Shown here in pieces: positions 25,485 to 34,428 of a stretch of DNA of 64,000 nt. The notes beneath the pieces were generated by a model. It was not told the origin of the DNA. It searched no databases and was given only the letters and a program-made list of their open reading frames with translations. The position numbers and the translations under genes are program-made. This DNA comes from Halorubrum xinjiangense. Its GTDB lineage: Archaea; Halobacteriota; Halobacteria; Halobacteriales; Haloferacaceae. Position 1 is the stretch's first letter. Each line of letters begins with the position of its first letter. The stretch lies in NCBI RefSeq assembly GCF_900102375.1, contig NZ_FNBO01000001.1, positions 372,001 to 436,000 of the forward strand, written 5' to 3'.

Positions 25485-25790
25485 TCACTCCGGCCGCTCC
25501 GCGGCTCCCTGGCGCGCGCCGCGGACCGCCGCCGCAATGGTGAGGACGACCGCGATCGACAGCGCCGACGTCGCCGCTAGCACGAACGCGAGCAGGAGGA
25601 ACCAGACGTCCGGCCCGAACAGCGGGTAGTCGCGCGTGTCGATCACCGGTCCGAGCAGCTCGAGGGTTCTGACGAGGTACAAAAACGCCGCGAGCAGCGC
25701 GCCGGCAGCGGCCCCGACGCGGACGTTGCGATAGAACGACAGCGACTCCAAGAGCACCAGCATCGGGGGCTTCGAACTGTCCTCGCTCAC
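25485..25790 (-). CDS. Small haloarchaeal membrane protein
   Basis: This 101-residue protein has two predicted membrane helices (about 25-47 and 64-92) and a polar C-terminus ending AAERPE. The GTG at 25790 (MSEDSSKPP) is chosen over the ATG at 25817, whose nine extra residues look random. No family motif known to me. Stands alone between the wHTH gene and the divergent dehydrogenase. Confidence 0.65.
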   Translation of the reverse strand: MSEDSSKPPMLVLLESLSFYRNVRVGAAAGALLAAFLYLVRTLELLGPVIDTRDYPLFGPDVWFLLLAFVLAATSALSIAVVLTIAAAVRGARQGAAERPE

Positions 25791-25951
25791 GCCCGAGCGT
25801 ACGGTCGGCGGCCGCAAAGAGGCATCGGAACGCGACGCGCGGAGCGGGAGTCCCGCGCGCGGAGCGAGAGTTCCTCACGATCGAAACGGACGTATTCGGA
25901 CCTAACGCCGTCAGTGATAGCCGTCAAGTGGGTCGGTGAAAGAGGAGACGT

Positions 25952-26926
25952 ATGCCCAAGGTATTGCTGTCGGCGTTCCCGATGATAGACCCGGAGACGT
26001 ACCGCGAGGTCCTCGCCGACGCGGTCGACGAGCCGGTGGAGATCGAGGTCGCGGAGCTGGGGTCGACCGAGCGGCTGGTCGAGGCGGCGAGCGGCGCCGA
26101 CGCGGTCGTCACCGACATCAACACGCCCGTCACCGAGGCGGCGCTCGACGCCTTGGATCTCCGGGTCGTCGTCCGCTCGGCCGTCGGCGTGGACAACATC
26201 GACGTCGCCGCGGCCGCGGAGCGCGGCGTTACCGTCACCCGGGTGCCCGACTACTGTACCGACGAGGTGGCGACCCACTCGGTCTCGCTGCTTTTCGCCT
26301 GCCTGCGCTCGCTGAAGCCGTACGACGATTCGGTCGCCGCCGGCGACTGGAGCTGGGAGGCCGGCACCCCGGTCCGGCGCGTGAGCGCGTCGACGATCGG
26401 CCTGCTCTCGTTCGGTCCGATCGCGCGGCGGGCGGCCGAGCAGCTCTCCGGGTTCGGCGCCGACCTCGTCGCGCACGACCCGTTCGTCGACGCCGACAAG
26501 ATGGCCGACTACGGCGTCGAGAAGGTGGCGTTCGAGGCGCTGTTCGACCGCGCCGACCACGTGGGCGTCTACGCGCCCCTGACGGACGCGACGCGGGGGA
26601 TCGTCGACGCCGACGCGCTGGCGCGGCTGAGCGAGGACTCTGTCGTGGTCAACGTGAGCCGCGGTCCGGTCGTCGACGCCGACGCGCTGCTCGACGCGCT
26701 GGAGGGAGGCCAGATTAAGGCCGCCGGCCTCGACGTCCTCGCCGAGGAGCCCCCGGAGGACGACCCGCTCGTCGGGCGCGACGACACGGTCGTCACGCCG
26801 CACGCGGCGTGGTACAGCGAGGAGGCGAAAGACGACCTGAACCGGAGCGGCGCGAACGACGTGGCGGCCGTGTTGAACGGCGAGACGCCCGACGGCCGGG
26901 TCGACCCCGACGCGGACTGGCTGTAG
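25952..26926 (+). CDS. D-isomer-specific 2-hydroxyacid dehydrogenase (CtBP-like)
   Basis: This 324-residue protein has the catalytic and NAD(H)-binding fold of the family. VRSAVGVDNIDVAAAAERGV lies in the substrate domain. ATHSVSLLFACLRSL follows, then the nucleotide site around ASTIGLLSFGPIARRAAEQL, here LSFGPI where GxGxxG is usual. The catalytic Arg is in VVNVSRGPVVD, Glu in AGLDVLAEEPP, and His is in VTPHAAWYSEEA. The W-Y-S-E after His is typical of C-terminal-binding-protein-like dehydrogenases. Substrate cannot be told from sequence. Confidence 0.92.
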   Translation: MPKVLLSAFPMIDPETYREVLADAVDEPVEIEVAELGSTERLVEAASGADAVVTDINTPVTEAALDALDLRVVVRSAVGVDNIDVAAAAERGVTVTRVPDYCTDEVATHSVSLLFACLRSLKPYDDSVAAGDWSWEAGTPVRRVSASTIGLLSFGPIARRAAEQLSGFGADLVAHDPFVDADKMADYGVEKVAFEALFDRADHVGVYAPLTDATRGIVDADALARLSEDSVVVNVSRGPVVDADALLDALEGGQIKAAGLDVLAEEPPEDDPLVGRDDTVVTPHAAWYSEEAKDDLNRSGANDVAAVLNGETPDGRVDPDADWL

Positions 26927-26962
26927 GCGCGGCTGGGAGTTTCGGAAGGTGGACGAGAAGGG

Positions 26963-27892
26963 CTAGAGGCGGTCGAGCGCGTCGAACTCGTCGTCTCCGT
27001 CGAGCCCGTCGTCTCCGTCGAGCCCGTCGCCGTCCCCTGAGTCGTCCGAATCGTCGGAGACGAGGGAGTCGTCGCCACCGGGATAGCTCGCGTCGAGCCC
27101 CGCCGCCAGCCCGGCCCCGAGGTCGTAGGTGTCCCGGACCGTCTGCGCGAGGACGCCGTCGCGGTCGAAGACGACGTAGACGGCGACGAACTCGTGATCC
27201 GCGGGTCGCAACACGAACACCTCCCGCGGGTCGTCGTCCGCTCGCGACTCGTTCACGCGCGCGACGAGCGGCTCGATCGGGAGCCGCCCCGTGCGGACCT
27301 CCGCGAAGGTGTCGCTGCCGGGCGCGTCGGCGAAGAGGTACAGCGCGCCGTTGGGGTCGCCGTCGTTCGACCGCGTCGTGATCGAGCCGACCGGCTCGCC
27401 CTCGGCGCGGATCTGCCGCCAGGTCTCGACGGCGGCCTCGAACATCCCCTCGACTTCGTCGGCGAAGCGGAACCGGGTCTCGCGGACGATTTCGACGTCG
27501 CGGAACCGCGCGGAGCCGTCGGTCCACGCCAGCGTCGCGTCGACGACGAAACCGGAGCGGAGCGCGTCGACGGCGTCGGCGAGGTCGCCCTCGTACCCCT
27601 CCGCGGTGGCGTAGAGGGGGTCGTAGCGGTCCTCGGCGTCAGGGGCCGTCGGGTCGACCGGCTCGTCAGTGAGTTCGACGAGGACGAACTCCTCGGCGTC
27701 GGCGGCGCCAGTCGCGTCCGCCTCGTCGTTGGCGCCGGTCGCGTCCGCCTCGTCGTCGACATCGGTCGCGTCCGCCTCGTCGTCAGCATCGGTCGCGTCC
27801 GCCTCGTCATCGACCGCGTCGGGACCGTCGTCGATCGCCGGCCGCTGGCGGCGGTCGTGGACGCGGAACCGGCCGCTCGTCGTCGGGTCCAT
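26963..27892 (-). CDS. Acidic haloarchaeal protein (DUF6663-like) with repeat-rich linker
   Basis: This 309-residue soluble protein starts MDPTTSGRFRVHD. Near residues 25-60 is a run of about four 10-residue units (DDEADATDxD) encoded by a 30-bp minisatellite. The folded part reads EEFVLVELTDEPVDP, GFVVDATLAWTDGSARFRDV, GMFEAAVETWRQI and EFVAVYVVFDRDGVLAQT. The C-terminal 40 residues are again Asp/Gly repeats. I associate it with a haloarchaeal DUF (6663) from memory. Function unknown. Confidence 0.75.
   Translation of the reverse strand: MDPTTSGRFRVHDRRQRPAIDDGPDAVDDEADATDADDEADATDVDDEADATGANDEADATGAADAEEFVLVELTDEPVDPTAPDAEDRYDPLYATAEGYEGDLADAVDALRSGFVVDATLAWTDGSARFRDVEIVRETRFRFADEVEGMFEAAVETWRQIRAEGEPVGSITTRSNDGDPNGALYLFADAPGSDTFAEVRTGRLPIEPLVARVNESRADDDPREVFVLRPADHEFVAVYVVFDRDGVLAQTVRDTYDLGAGLAAGLDASYPGGDDSLVSDDSDDSGDGDGLDGDDGLDGDDEFDALDRL
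27700..27825. repeat. In-frame 30-bp minisatellite in the DUF6663-like gene
   Basis: About four imperfect 30-bp units, each containing GTCGCGTCCGCCTCGTC, encode the acidic DEADAT repeats near the N-terminus. The period keeps the frame. Confidence 0.75.
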
Positions 27893-28036
27893 ATTCGACG
27901 GTGGGGCGGCGGGCGGAAAAGCCGGTCGGAAGCGGACTGACCCGGTCGTCCGCGCCGCGTCCCGGTCGTGGATCCGCGCCGCGCCCCGGTCGCGGATCCG
28001 TGTCGTTATGGGGCCGCCGGCCCAAGGAACCGGTAA

Positions 28037-28726
28037 ATGGGGATCCTCGAGGACAAGTCGAACGCCCGGCTCTTCTACAAGTACCTCTCGAAGGTGTACG
28101 ACCGGATCAACCGCTTCAACTGGAACGAGGAGATGCGCACGGAGGCGCTCTCGTGGCTGGAGTTCGGCGACGACCCGACGGTGCTCGACGTGGGCTGCGG
28201 CACCGGGTTCGGCACCGAGGGGCTGCTCGAACACGCCGACGACGTCCACGGCCTCGACCAGAGCGTCCACCAGATGGAGAAGGCATTCGAGAAGTTCGGG
28301 AAACACGACCTGGTGAACTTCTACCGTGGCGACGCCGAGCGACTCCCGTTCCGCGACGACACCTTCGACGTGGTGTGGTCGTCCGGCTCCATCGAGTACT
28401 GGCCCAACCCCGTCGAGGGGCTGCGCGAGCTCCGCCGCGTCGCAAAACCCGGCGGTCAAGTCCTCGTCGTCGGGCCCGACTACCCGCACAACCCGATCCT
28501 TCAGCGGGTGGCCGACGCGATCATGCTGTTCTACGACGCCGACGAGGCCGACCGGATGTTCGAGGCGGCCGGCTACGAGGAGTTCGAACACCACATCCAG
28601 CGGGCGACCCCGCAGAGCCCGCGGGCGATCACGACCGTCGCTCGGGTCCCGGGCGGCGACCACGCGATCGACGGGTCGGCATCGGACGCGCCCGAGACGG
28701 ACCCCTCTGTGCCGGACGCCGAGTAA
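28037..28726 (+). CDS. Class I SAM-dependent methyltransferase (quinone-methyltransferase-like)
   Basis: This 229-residue protein opens with MGILEDKSNARLFYKYLSKVYDRINRFNW, a lead-in seen in MPBQ/MSBQ-type prenylquinone methyltransferases. Motif I VLDVGCGTGFGTE is at about 50-62. HGLDQS, GDAERLPFRDDTFDVVWSSG and LRRVAKPGGQVLVVGP follow. The C-terminal helix (DADEADRMFEAAGYEEFEHHIQRATP) matches that group too. A menaquinone or related lipid-quinone substrate is plausible but inferred. ATG at 28037. Confidence 0.88.
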   Translation: MGILEDKSNARLFYKYLSKVYDRINRFNWNEEMRTEALSWLEFGDDPTVLDVGCGTGFGTEGLLEHADDVHGLDQSVHQMEKAFEKFGKHDLVNFYRGDAERLPFRDDTFDVVWSSGSIEYWPNPVEGLRELRRVAKPGGQVLVVGPDYPHNPILQRVADAIMLFYDADEADRMFEAAGYEEFEHHIQRATPQSPRAITTVARVPGGDHAIDGSASDAPETDPSVPDAE

Positions 28727-28743
28727 CGGCGCGGGCGCGGATT

Positions 28744-29223
28744 TTACCCCGACTCGACGAAGGTCTCCAGCGTCGCGACCGGCTGTCCGTCGGCCGTGAT
28801 CTCGACGGTGACCGTCCGGCCCGGTTCGAGCGTCGGCTCGTTGGTGTCCGCGACGCGGAGCGTCGCCGTGTCCCCGACGCGCAGCGTGTCGTCGCCGGCG
28901 GCGTTGAACGGGCCGGTGGGACCGGGGTGGAAGCCGGCCGCGGAGAAGAACGGGACCGGCGGCTGTTCGTCGAGCGGTTCGCCGTCGACGCTGACGCGGA
29001 CCGTCACGGACGCGACGTGGATCGGGTCGCCGCCGCGGTGCTCGATCGCGATCCGGTCGTCGGTCGCCGACAGCGACAGCACCGCCGACGGCGGCACCGT
29101 CGCGCTCGGCCCGTCGAGCGCGGCGGCCGCGACGCCGCCGGCCAACACGACCGTGATCGCGATGAGCAGCACGCCCGCGACGGGCGCCATCCCTTGATCG
29201 GCGCGGCGAGCGAGTAGTGGCAC
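28744..29223 (-). CDS. Type IV pilin N-terminal domain protein
   Basis: This 159-residue protein begins MPLLARRADQGMAPVAGVLLIAITVVLAGGV, the haloarchaeal prepilin form in which a polar leader ending in QG precedes an 18-residue hydrophobic helix. The rest is a beta-rich domain ending TLETFVESG. It is probably processed by PibD and built into a pilus-like structure or membrane-anchored. Start is GTG at 29223. It neighbours other surface proteins. Confidence 0.85.
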   Translation of the reverse strand: MPLLARRADQGMAPVAGVLLIAITVVLAGGVAAAALDGPSATVPPSAVLSLSATDDRIAIEHRGGDPIHVASVTVRVSVDGEPLDEQPPVPFFSAAGFHPGPTGPFNAAGDDTLRVGDTATLRVADTNEPTLEPGRTVTVEITADGQPVATLETFVESG

Positions 29224-29287
29224 GGCGGGGCTGCGGCGGGTTCGGATAAAAGGGTCGGCCCGGGGAGCGCCGCCCCGAGGCGGGCGG

Positions 29288-30598
29288 TCAGTCGTCGTCG
29301 ACCGGCCTCGGCGTCGGGAGCGGATCGATGTCGCCGAGGACGACGACTCGGGGCTCGTCGACGACCGTGATGCGGTACGTCTCGGCCGGCGAGAGCGTCC
29401 GGACGACCCCGTCCCCGTCCGTCGTCCCGATGGCCTGACTGTCGCCGCCGCCGACGGACTTGGTGACGGTGACGTCGGAGACCGGTTCGCCCGTCTCTTC
29501 GTCGCGGACGGTCACGGTCACCGGGCCGCCTGAGTAGGTCCGCTCGACGGTGACGTTGAACCCGTCGCCGGTCGCCGTGACAGCGTCGCTGTCGGGGAAC
29601 GCGGAGAGGTCGATACGCTGGTGTTCGACGAACACCTGTTCGGTCCCGCCGCTAACGAACGTTCGGAGGGTGCCGATCTCGTGCGGGATCGTGATCCGCT
29701 GGACCGCGCCCGCGCCGAAGGCGTCCGGCTCGCGGAGCGCGGCCGTCTCGGGATACGCCTCCTCGGTCACGTTGATCGCCACGTCGTTCGAGATGTCGCT
29801 GCCGCCGCGGTCCCAGCGGTCCGTCCGGAACACCTCGCGGACGTACTCGCCGTCGACGATCGTCGCGAGCACGACGGCGTCCTGACTCGACGCGACGTAC
29901 AGCTCGTTCGGGGAGGACTGCCCGCGAGCGGTCGCGAGCGCGCGGTCGCGGACCGGCCCCTCGTACACCTGGAGCGCCACCTGGAGCTCGTCGAGCCGGC
30001 CGGGGGAGCTGAACCCGTCGGTCTCCTCGGCGAGCGCGTCGATCTCGTCGAGCCGCTCGTCGTACTCGCGGGCCGTCGCGGCCACGCGGACGAGCTCGTC
30101 GACGAGCTCGCGGTCGCTGATCTCACCGGCGGCGTGCGCGCTGAAGGCCTCGGCCTGCCGGCTGGACAGCGCCACCTCGGCGCGCTCGACGCGGTTGATC
30201 TCCGCGAGGATCTGCTGCTGGCGCTCGACGCCCCCCTCGGCGCGTTCGATCCGGTCGACGACGGCCGCGGTCTCGAAGGCGGCGTCCGTGTCGGCGGTCG
30301 CGAACCCGAGCGACGAGCCGAGGTCGGGGCCGCGGGTGTACGCGCTGACGCGCGTCGACGCCCCGACCGGCGTCGAAAGCGTTCGGAGCGTGAGATTCGC
30401 CGTGTCGATCTGCGGCATCGTCTGTCCGGCGGTCGTCACCGGCGGATCGGCGGACTGCGCCGGGGTGGCGACTGGCGGAGAGTCGGCGGAGGAGACCGAG
30501 CCGGCGGACGGCGAGACGGCGCCCGGGGCGGTGACGCCGGCGACCGGGGCCACGAGCAGCAGCACTGCGACCACGGCGATCGGGAGGGCTCTCATCAT
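29288..30598 (-). CDS. Secreted/envelope haloarchaeal protein with coiled-coil and carboxypeptidase-regulatory-like end
   Basis: This 436-residue protein has a signal peptide (MMRALPIAVVAVLLLVAPVAG) and a Ser/Ala/Pro-rich segment. A helical region follows (residues about 110-210, with repeated ERAEGGVERQQQILAE and REYDERLDEIDALAEE, likely coiled coil). Beta-rich parts come next and a C-terminal Ig-like domain (VTVRDEETGEPVSDVTVTKS) resembling carboxypeptidase regulatory repeats. It is divergent from the membrane HTH gene at 30785, a pairing that hints at shared function. No enzyme motif. Confidence 0.75.
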   Translation of the reverse strand: MMRALPIAVVAVLLLVAPVAGVTAPGAVSPSAGSVSSADSPPVATPAQSADPPVTTAGQTMPQIDTANLTLRTLSTPVGASTRVSAYTRGPDLGSSLGFATADTDAAFETAAVVDRIERAEGGVERQQQILAEINRVERAEVALSSRQAEAFSAHAAGEISDRELVDELVRVAATAREYDERLDEIDALAEETDGFSSPGRLDELQVALQVYEGPVRDRALATARGQSSPNELYVASSQDAVVLATIVDGEYVREVFRTDRWDRGGSDISNDVAINVTEEAYPETAALREPDAFGAGAVQRITIPHEIGTLRTFVSGGTEQVFVEHQRIDLSAFPDSDAVTATGDGFNVTVERTYSGGPVTVTVRDEETGEPVSDVTVTKSVGGGDSQAIGTTDGDGVVRTLSPAETYRITVVDEPRVVVLGDIDPLPTPRPVDDD

Positions 30599-30784
30599 CT
30601 GCGGGTTCGACGCACGATATAAAAAATCCACCCACTGCGATCGGCCGGCGGCGTCGCCCGGATCGGCGTCGCCGTCGGCGTCGTCGGTCCCGTCCGCGGG
30701 GACGAGCGGCGGTTCGACCGGGTATCGTGTCAAAAAACAGCGTATGGAAAGCGTTTTGCCCGGCGCGCGAGTGGCCCGAAACAT

Positions 30785-32116
30785 ATGCGGAACCCCGTCC
30801 TTCGCGCGCTTCTCGTCGCGCTCGTCGCGTTCGCGCTCGTCGCGAACGCCGGCGGCGCGGCGGCCGGCGCGGCCACGATCCCCTCCACCCCCGCTCCGGA
30901 CGACACCTCGGTCCACGCGGCGGCTGGCGCGGCTACGATCCCCTTCACCCACGCCGCAGCCGTCGGTGACGATCAGGGCGTCCGCGACGCGGGCGCGGAC
31001 CGCTCGGGGGCGATCCGCCAGCAGACCCGCGACGGCATCACGTCGCCGTCGACGACGCGGATCCGAATCGGGTTGAATCCCGACCGCAGCGCCGACTGGA
31101 CCGTCGCAGTGCGGTACTCGCTGGCGGACGAGAACGAGACGAGGGTGTTCAGAGACGCCGGCGACCGCTTCCGCGAGGGGGAGGTCGGCCCGAGCGCCGA
31201 GCTGTTCGAGGGGTTCCTCCGCGAGGCGAACCGCAACGTCGACCGATCGATGGCGATCGAAGACGTCGAGCGCGAGGTCGTCGTCCACGAAGAGCCGGGC
31301 GAGTTCGACGTCGCCACCGAAGAGGCGGTCGCGGTCGGCGAACTCCGCCTGCGATTCACTTGGACGGCGTTCCTCGCGCAGGACGGCGAGAGCCTCGTCC
31401 TCGGCGACGTGCTGACGACGCCGGGCAACGAGACGTGGCTCCGCAGCCTCGAGTCGACCCAGACCTTGGAGGTGGCGACGCCGGAGGGGTACACGGTGAC
31501 CGGCACGCCGAGCAGCGCCGTGACGCAGCTCTCCGACGGCGACGTGATCATCGAGGGGCCCCAGACGTTCGAGGGGGGCGAGCCCGTGGTGATAGTGTAC
31601 GGCCCCGCGGACGTCGGCGGTCCGCCGTGGACGATGTTGATGGCCGCCGTCTTGCTCGCGGCGGTCCTCGTCGCCGGGAGCGTCGTCGGGTACCGTCGGA
31701 TCGGCCCCGAAGGTGACGACGCCGGCGACCCGGTCGCGAACGGCGACGGGGAGTCGACGAACGAGACCGAGCGGGACGCCGCAGCCGGCCCGGTCGCGGG
31801 GGGCGGCCCCGGAACCGACGCGGTCGATGACGACGCCGAGGAGGGCGACGACGAGCCGGATCTCTCGCTGCTCTCGGACGAGGAGCGCGTCGAGCGGCTC
31901 CTCGACGCGAACGGCGGCCGGATGCGGCAGGCAGACATCGTCGCCGAGACCGGATGGTCGGACGCGAAGGTGTCGCAGCTGCTCTCGGCGATGGCCGACG
32001 AGGGCCGCGTCGAGAAGCTCCGACTGGGCCGCGAGAACCTCATCTCGTTGCCGGACGACGCGGACGGCGAGGGCGGTGGCGGCGACGAGAACGGTCGCGG
32101 CGACGCCGGCGAGTAG
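30785..32116 (+). CDS. Membrane-anchored protein with extracellular domain and cytoplasmic winged HTH
   Basis: This 443-residue protein runs in order: signal peptide (RALLVALVAFALVANAGGAAAG), a beta-rich exported domain (about 80-270, with TRIRIGLNPDRSADWTVAVR), a single membrane helix (PPWTMLMAAVLLAAVLVAGS, about 279-300), an acidic linker and a C-terminal winged helix (EERVERLLDANGGRMRQADI, TGWSDAKVSQLLSAMADEGR, RENLISLPDD). This is the layout of a one-component transmembrane sensor-regulator. The binding target and ligand are unknown. Divergent promoter region shared with the exported protein at 29288-30598. Confidence 0.85.
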   Translation: MRNPVLRALLVALVAFALVANAGGAAAGAATIPSTPAPDDTSVHAAAGAATIPFTHAAAVGDDQGVRDAGADRSGAIRQQTRDGITSPSTTRIRIGLNPDRSADWTVAVRYSLADENETRVFRDAGDRFREGEVGPSAELFEGFLREANRNVDRSMAIEDVEREVVVHEEPGEFDVATEEAVAVGELRLRFTWTAFLAQDGESLVLGDVLTTPGNETWLRSLESTQTLEVATPEGYTVTGTPSSAVTQLSDGDVIIEGPQTFEGGEPVVIVYGPADVGGPPWTMLMAAVLLAAVLVAGSVVGYRRIGPEGDDAGDPVANGDGESTNETERDAAAGPVAGGGPGTDAVDDDAEEGDDEPDLSLLSDEERVERLLDANGGRMRQADIVAETGWSDAKVSQLLSAMADEGRVEKLRLGRENLISLPDDADGEGGGGDENGRGDAGE

Positions 32117-32245
32117 CGAGCCGATCCCTGCCGCGTCGGTCGGCGGCCGAGTGTCGACCGGACGCCGACCGGACCGTGCGGAAACGGCCGGCCCGCCGTC
32201 GCCCGTTCCGAAAACCATTACAGGGCGAGCCACCGAGTATCGATC

Positions 32246-33034
32246 ATGAAAGTTCTGGTGACCGTCAAGGAGGTCGCGGAGGCGGACGACGACTTCGCGA
32301 TCGAGGGGACCGATATCGCCGAGTCCGACCTCGAGTACGACCTCAACGAGTGGGACGACTACGCAGTCGAGGCCGCCGTCCAGCTCGCTGAGGCCGGGAT
32401 CGCGGACGAGGTCGTGGCCGTTACCGTCGGGCCCGAGCGCGCCGAGGAGACGATCCGGATGGCGCTCGCGAAGGGCGCGGACCGCGCGGTGCGCGTCTGG
32501 GACGACGCGCTCGACGGTGGGTTCGCGGACGTCGCCTCGAAGGTCGAGCTGTTCGAGGCGGTCGTCGACGAGGAGGAGCCAGACCTGATCCTCGGCGGCG
32601 TTCAGGCCGCGGACACCGGCTTCGGCGCGACGGGCGTCGCGCTCGCGGAGCGGATCGGCTTCGAGCACGCCGCGGTCGTCAACCACCTCGACGTCGACGC
32701 TGACGCGGGCGTGGCGCACGTCCACCGCGAGCTGGAGGGCGGCGTCGAGGAGCTGACCGACGTCGACCTCCCGGCCGTGTTGACGGTCCAGACGGGGCTC
32801 AACGAGCCGCGATACGCGAGCCTCCGCGGGATCCGGCAGGCGCAGCGCAAAGAGATCGCCGCGAAGGATCTGTCCGACCTCGGGCTGACCGCGGACGACG
32901 TCGAGAGCGCGCTGACGGTCACCGGGATGTACGAGCCGGAGAGCGAGTCCGACGCGGAGATCATCGAGGGCGACGCCGGGGAGTCCGCGGGTCGCCTTGC
33001 GGAGGTCCTCCGCGAGAAGGGGGTGAGCGCCTGA
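32246..33034 (+). CDS. etfB: Electron transfer flavoprotein beta subunit
   Basis: This 262-residue protein starts MKVLVTVKEVAEADDDFAI. The signature region PDLILGGVQAADTGFGATGVALAERIGF (about 112-139) and LPAVLTVQTGLNEPRYASLRGI are diagnostic of EtfB. With EtfA it carries electrons from acyl-CoA and other dehydrogenases to a membrane quinone oxidoreductase. The stop overlaps the etfA start by one base (TGATG). Confidence 0.95.
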   Translation: MKVLVTVKEVAEADDDFAIEGTDIAESDLEYDLNEWDDYAVEAAVQLAEAGIADEVVAVTVGPERAEETIRMALAKGADRAVRVWDDALDGGFADVASKVELFEAVVDEEEPDLILGGVQAADTGFGATGVALAERIGFEHAAVVNHLDVDADAGVAHVHRELEGGVEELTDVDLPAVLTVQTGLNEPRYASLRGIRQAQRKEIAAKDLSDLGLTADDVESALTVTGMYEPESESDAEIIEGDAGESAGRLAEVLREKGVSA

Positions 33035-33981
33035 TGTCGGACGTGCTCGTCGCCGCCGAACACCGGCGCGGCACGCTCCGAGACGTCTCGTACGAAGCGA
33101 TCACGGCCGGCCGAGAGCTCGCCGACGCGCGCGGCGGGGACCTCCACGTGGCCGTCGTCGGCGGCGACGTCGACGGGTTCGCGGAGGACCTCAACCGCGA
33201 CGGCGTCGACGCGATCCACACGGTCGATGACGGCGAGGAGTTCGACCACAACGCCTACCAGGCGGCGGTCTCGACGCTCGCGGACCGGATCGACGCCGGC
33301 GCGGTGGTGCTGCCGAACTCCGTCAACGGGCTCGACTACGCGCCCGCGCTCGCTGAGGCCCTCGCCGTGCCGATCGTGACCGACGCGGTCGGGATCGACT
33401 ACGACGGCGGGCTCACCGTCACCCGCGAGATGTATGGCTCGAAGGTCGAGACGACCGTCGACGTCGCCGGCGACCGGTTCGTCCTCACGGTCCGCGGCGG
33501 GGAGTGGCCGCCCGCGGATGGCGTCGGCGACGCGACCGTCGAGGCAGCCGACGTCGACATCCCCGAGTCGGGCGCCCGCGTCACGGGCTTCGAGGAGGTC
33601 GGCGGCGGCGACGTGGACATCGCCGACGCAGACGTGCTCGTCTCGGTCGGCCGCGGCATCGAGGAGGAGGAGAACCTCGAACTGGTCGAGGAGCTCGCGG
33701 ACGCCCTCGGCGCGACGCTGTCCGCTTCCCGGCCGATCGTCGACAACGGCTGGCTGCCGAAGAACCGACAGGTCGGCCAATCCGGAAAGGTCGTCACGCC
33801 GGACGTGTACATCGCGGTCGGCATCTCCGGCGCGGTCCAGCACGTCGCCGGGATGAAGGGGTCGGACACGATCGTCGCGATCAACACCGACCCGAACGCG
33901 CCCATCTTCGACATCGCCGACTACGGGATCGTCGGCGACCTCTTCGACGTGGTTCCCGAGCTCATCGACGAGTTCGCCTGA
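33034..33981 (+). CDS. etfA: Electron transfer flavoprotein alpha subunit
   Basis: This 315-residue protein has the FAD domain in its C-terminal third: VSVGRGIEEEENLELVEELA, SASRPIVDNGWLPKNRQVGQ, GKVVTPDVYIAVGISGAVQH and MKGSDTIVAINTDPNAPIFD. The heterodimer with EtfB binds FAD and AMP. Translationally coupled to etfB. No ETF:quinone oxidoreductase is adjacent. Confidence 0.96.
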   Translation: MSDVLVAAEHRRGTLRDVSYEAITAGRELADARGGDLHVAVVGGDVDGFAEDLNRDGVDAIHTVDDGEEFDHNAYQAAVSTLADRIDAGAVVLPNSVNGLDYAPALAEALAVPIVTDAVGIDYDGGLTVTREMYGSKVETTVDVAGDRFVLTVRGGEWPPADGVGDATVEAADVDIPESGARVTGFEEVGGGDVDIADADVLVSVGRGIEEEENLELVEELADALGATLSASRPIVDNGWLPKNRQVGQSGKVVTPDVYIAVGISGAVQHVAGMKGSDTIVAINTDPNAPIFDIADYGIVGDLFDVVPELIDEFA

Positions 33982-34112
33982 GCCCGTCGACGAGTTCGTA
34001 TAGGGCGGCCGCGACGGCGCGGAGCCCGGACAGCGGCCGGCGTCGCAGGCAGCCAGTCCCGGAACCAGTCGCCGGAGAAACACCTATGAGGGTCGTCCAA
34101 GATATGACGGTT

Positions 34113-34367
34113 ATGCCACATATTCGGGGGACGATCCACGGCGTCGCCGCGATGGTGATGCTCGTTGCGGGGTCGATACTGACGAACACGATCCGCGAGG
34201 AGTACGAGCTGTTCGCGCAGGTCGGCGTGACGACCACGCACCTGCTCGTCGACGTCGCGGACCTACCGGTGTCGCGAGAGATCGCCGAGGTGGTCGTCCC
34301 CCTCGGCGTGTTGATGGGTATCTGGGTGTTCGCCTACGAACTCCAGCGAGTGTCGCGGAGCGACTGA
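34113..34367 (+). CDS. Small two-helix membrane protein
   Basis: The protein has 84 residues from the ATG at 34113 ([20 protein letters not shown]). In-frame ATGs at 34086 and 34104 are possible but add polar residues unlike a membrane lead-in. Two hydrophobic segments (about 8-24 and 58-74) flank a polar loop, ending [10 protein letters not shown]. No family recognised. It lies between etfA and rfcS on the same strand, with its own space on both sides. Confidence 0.65.
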   Translation: MPHIRGTIHGVAAMVMLVAGSILTNTIREEYELFAQVGVTTTHLLVDVADLPVSREIAEVVVPLGVLMGIWVFAYELQRVSRSD

Positions 34368-34397
34368 CACCGAGGAAGGCGGGTCAGTCTCGGTTCG

Positions 34398-34403
34398 TTT
34401 ATC
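34398..34403 (+). promoter_or_regulatory. TATA-like box of rfcS
   Basis: TTTATC is centred 29 nt before the rfcS ATG at 34429. Confidence 0.5.
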
Positions 34404-34428
34404 ACCCCGCCGACCCTCAGATCGGGCA

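Noticed and set aside
29288-32725. A single open frame of 1,145 codons on the minus strand
   Set aside because: Only its last 436 codons (29288-30598) have real protein features. The rest is the antisense of the HTH and etfB genes, open by chance in G+C-rich DNA.
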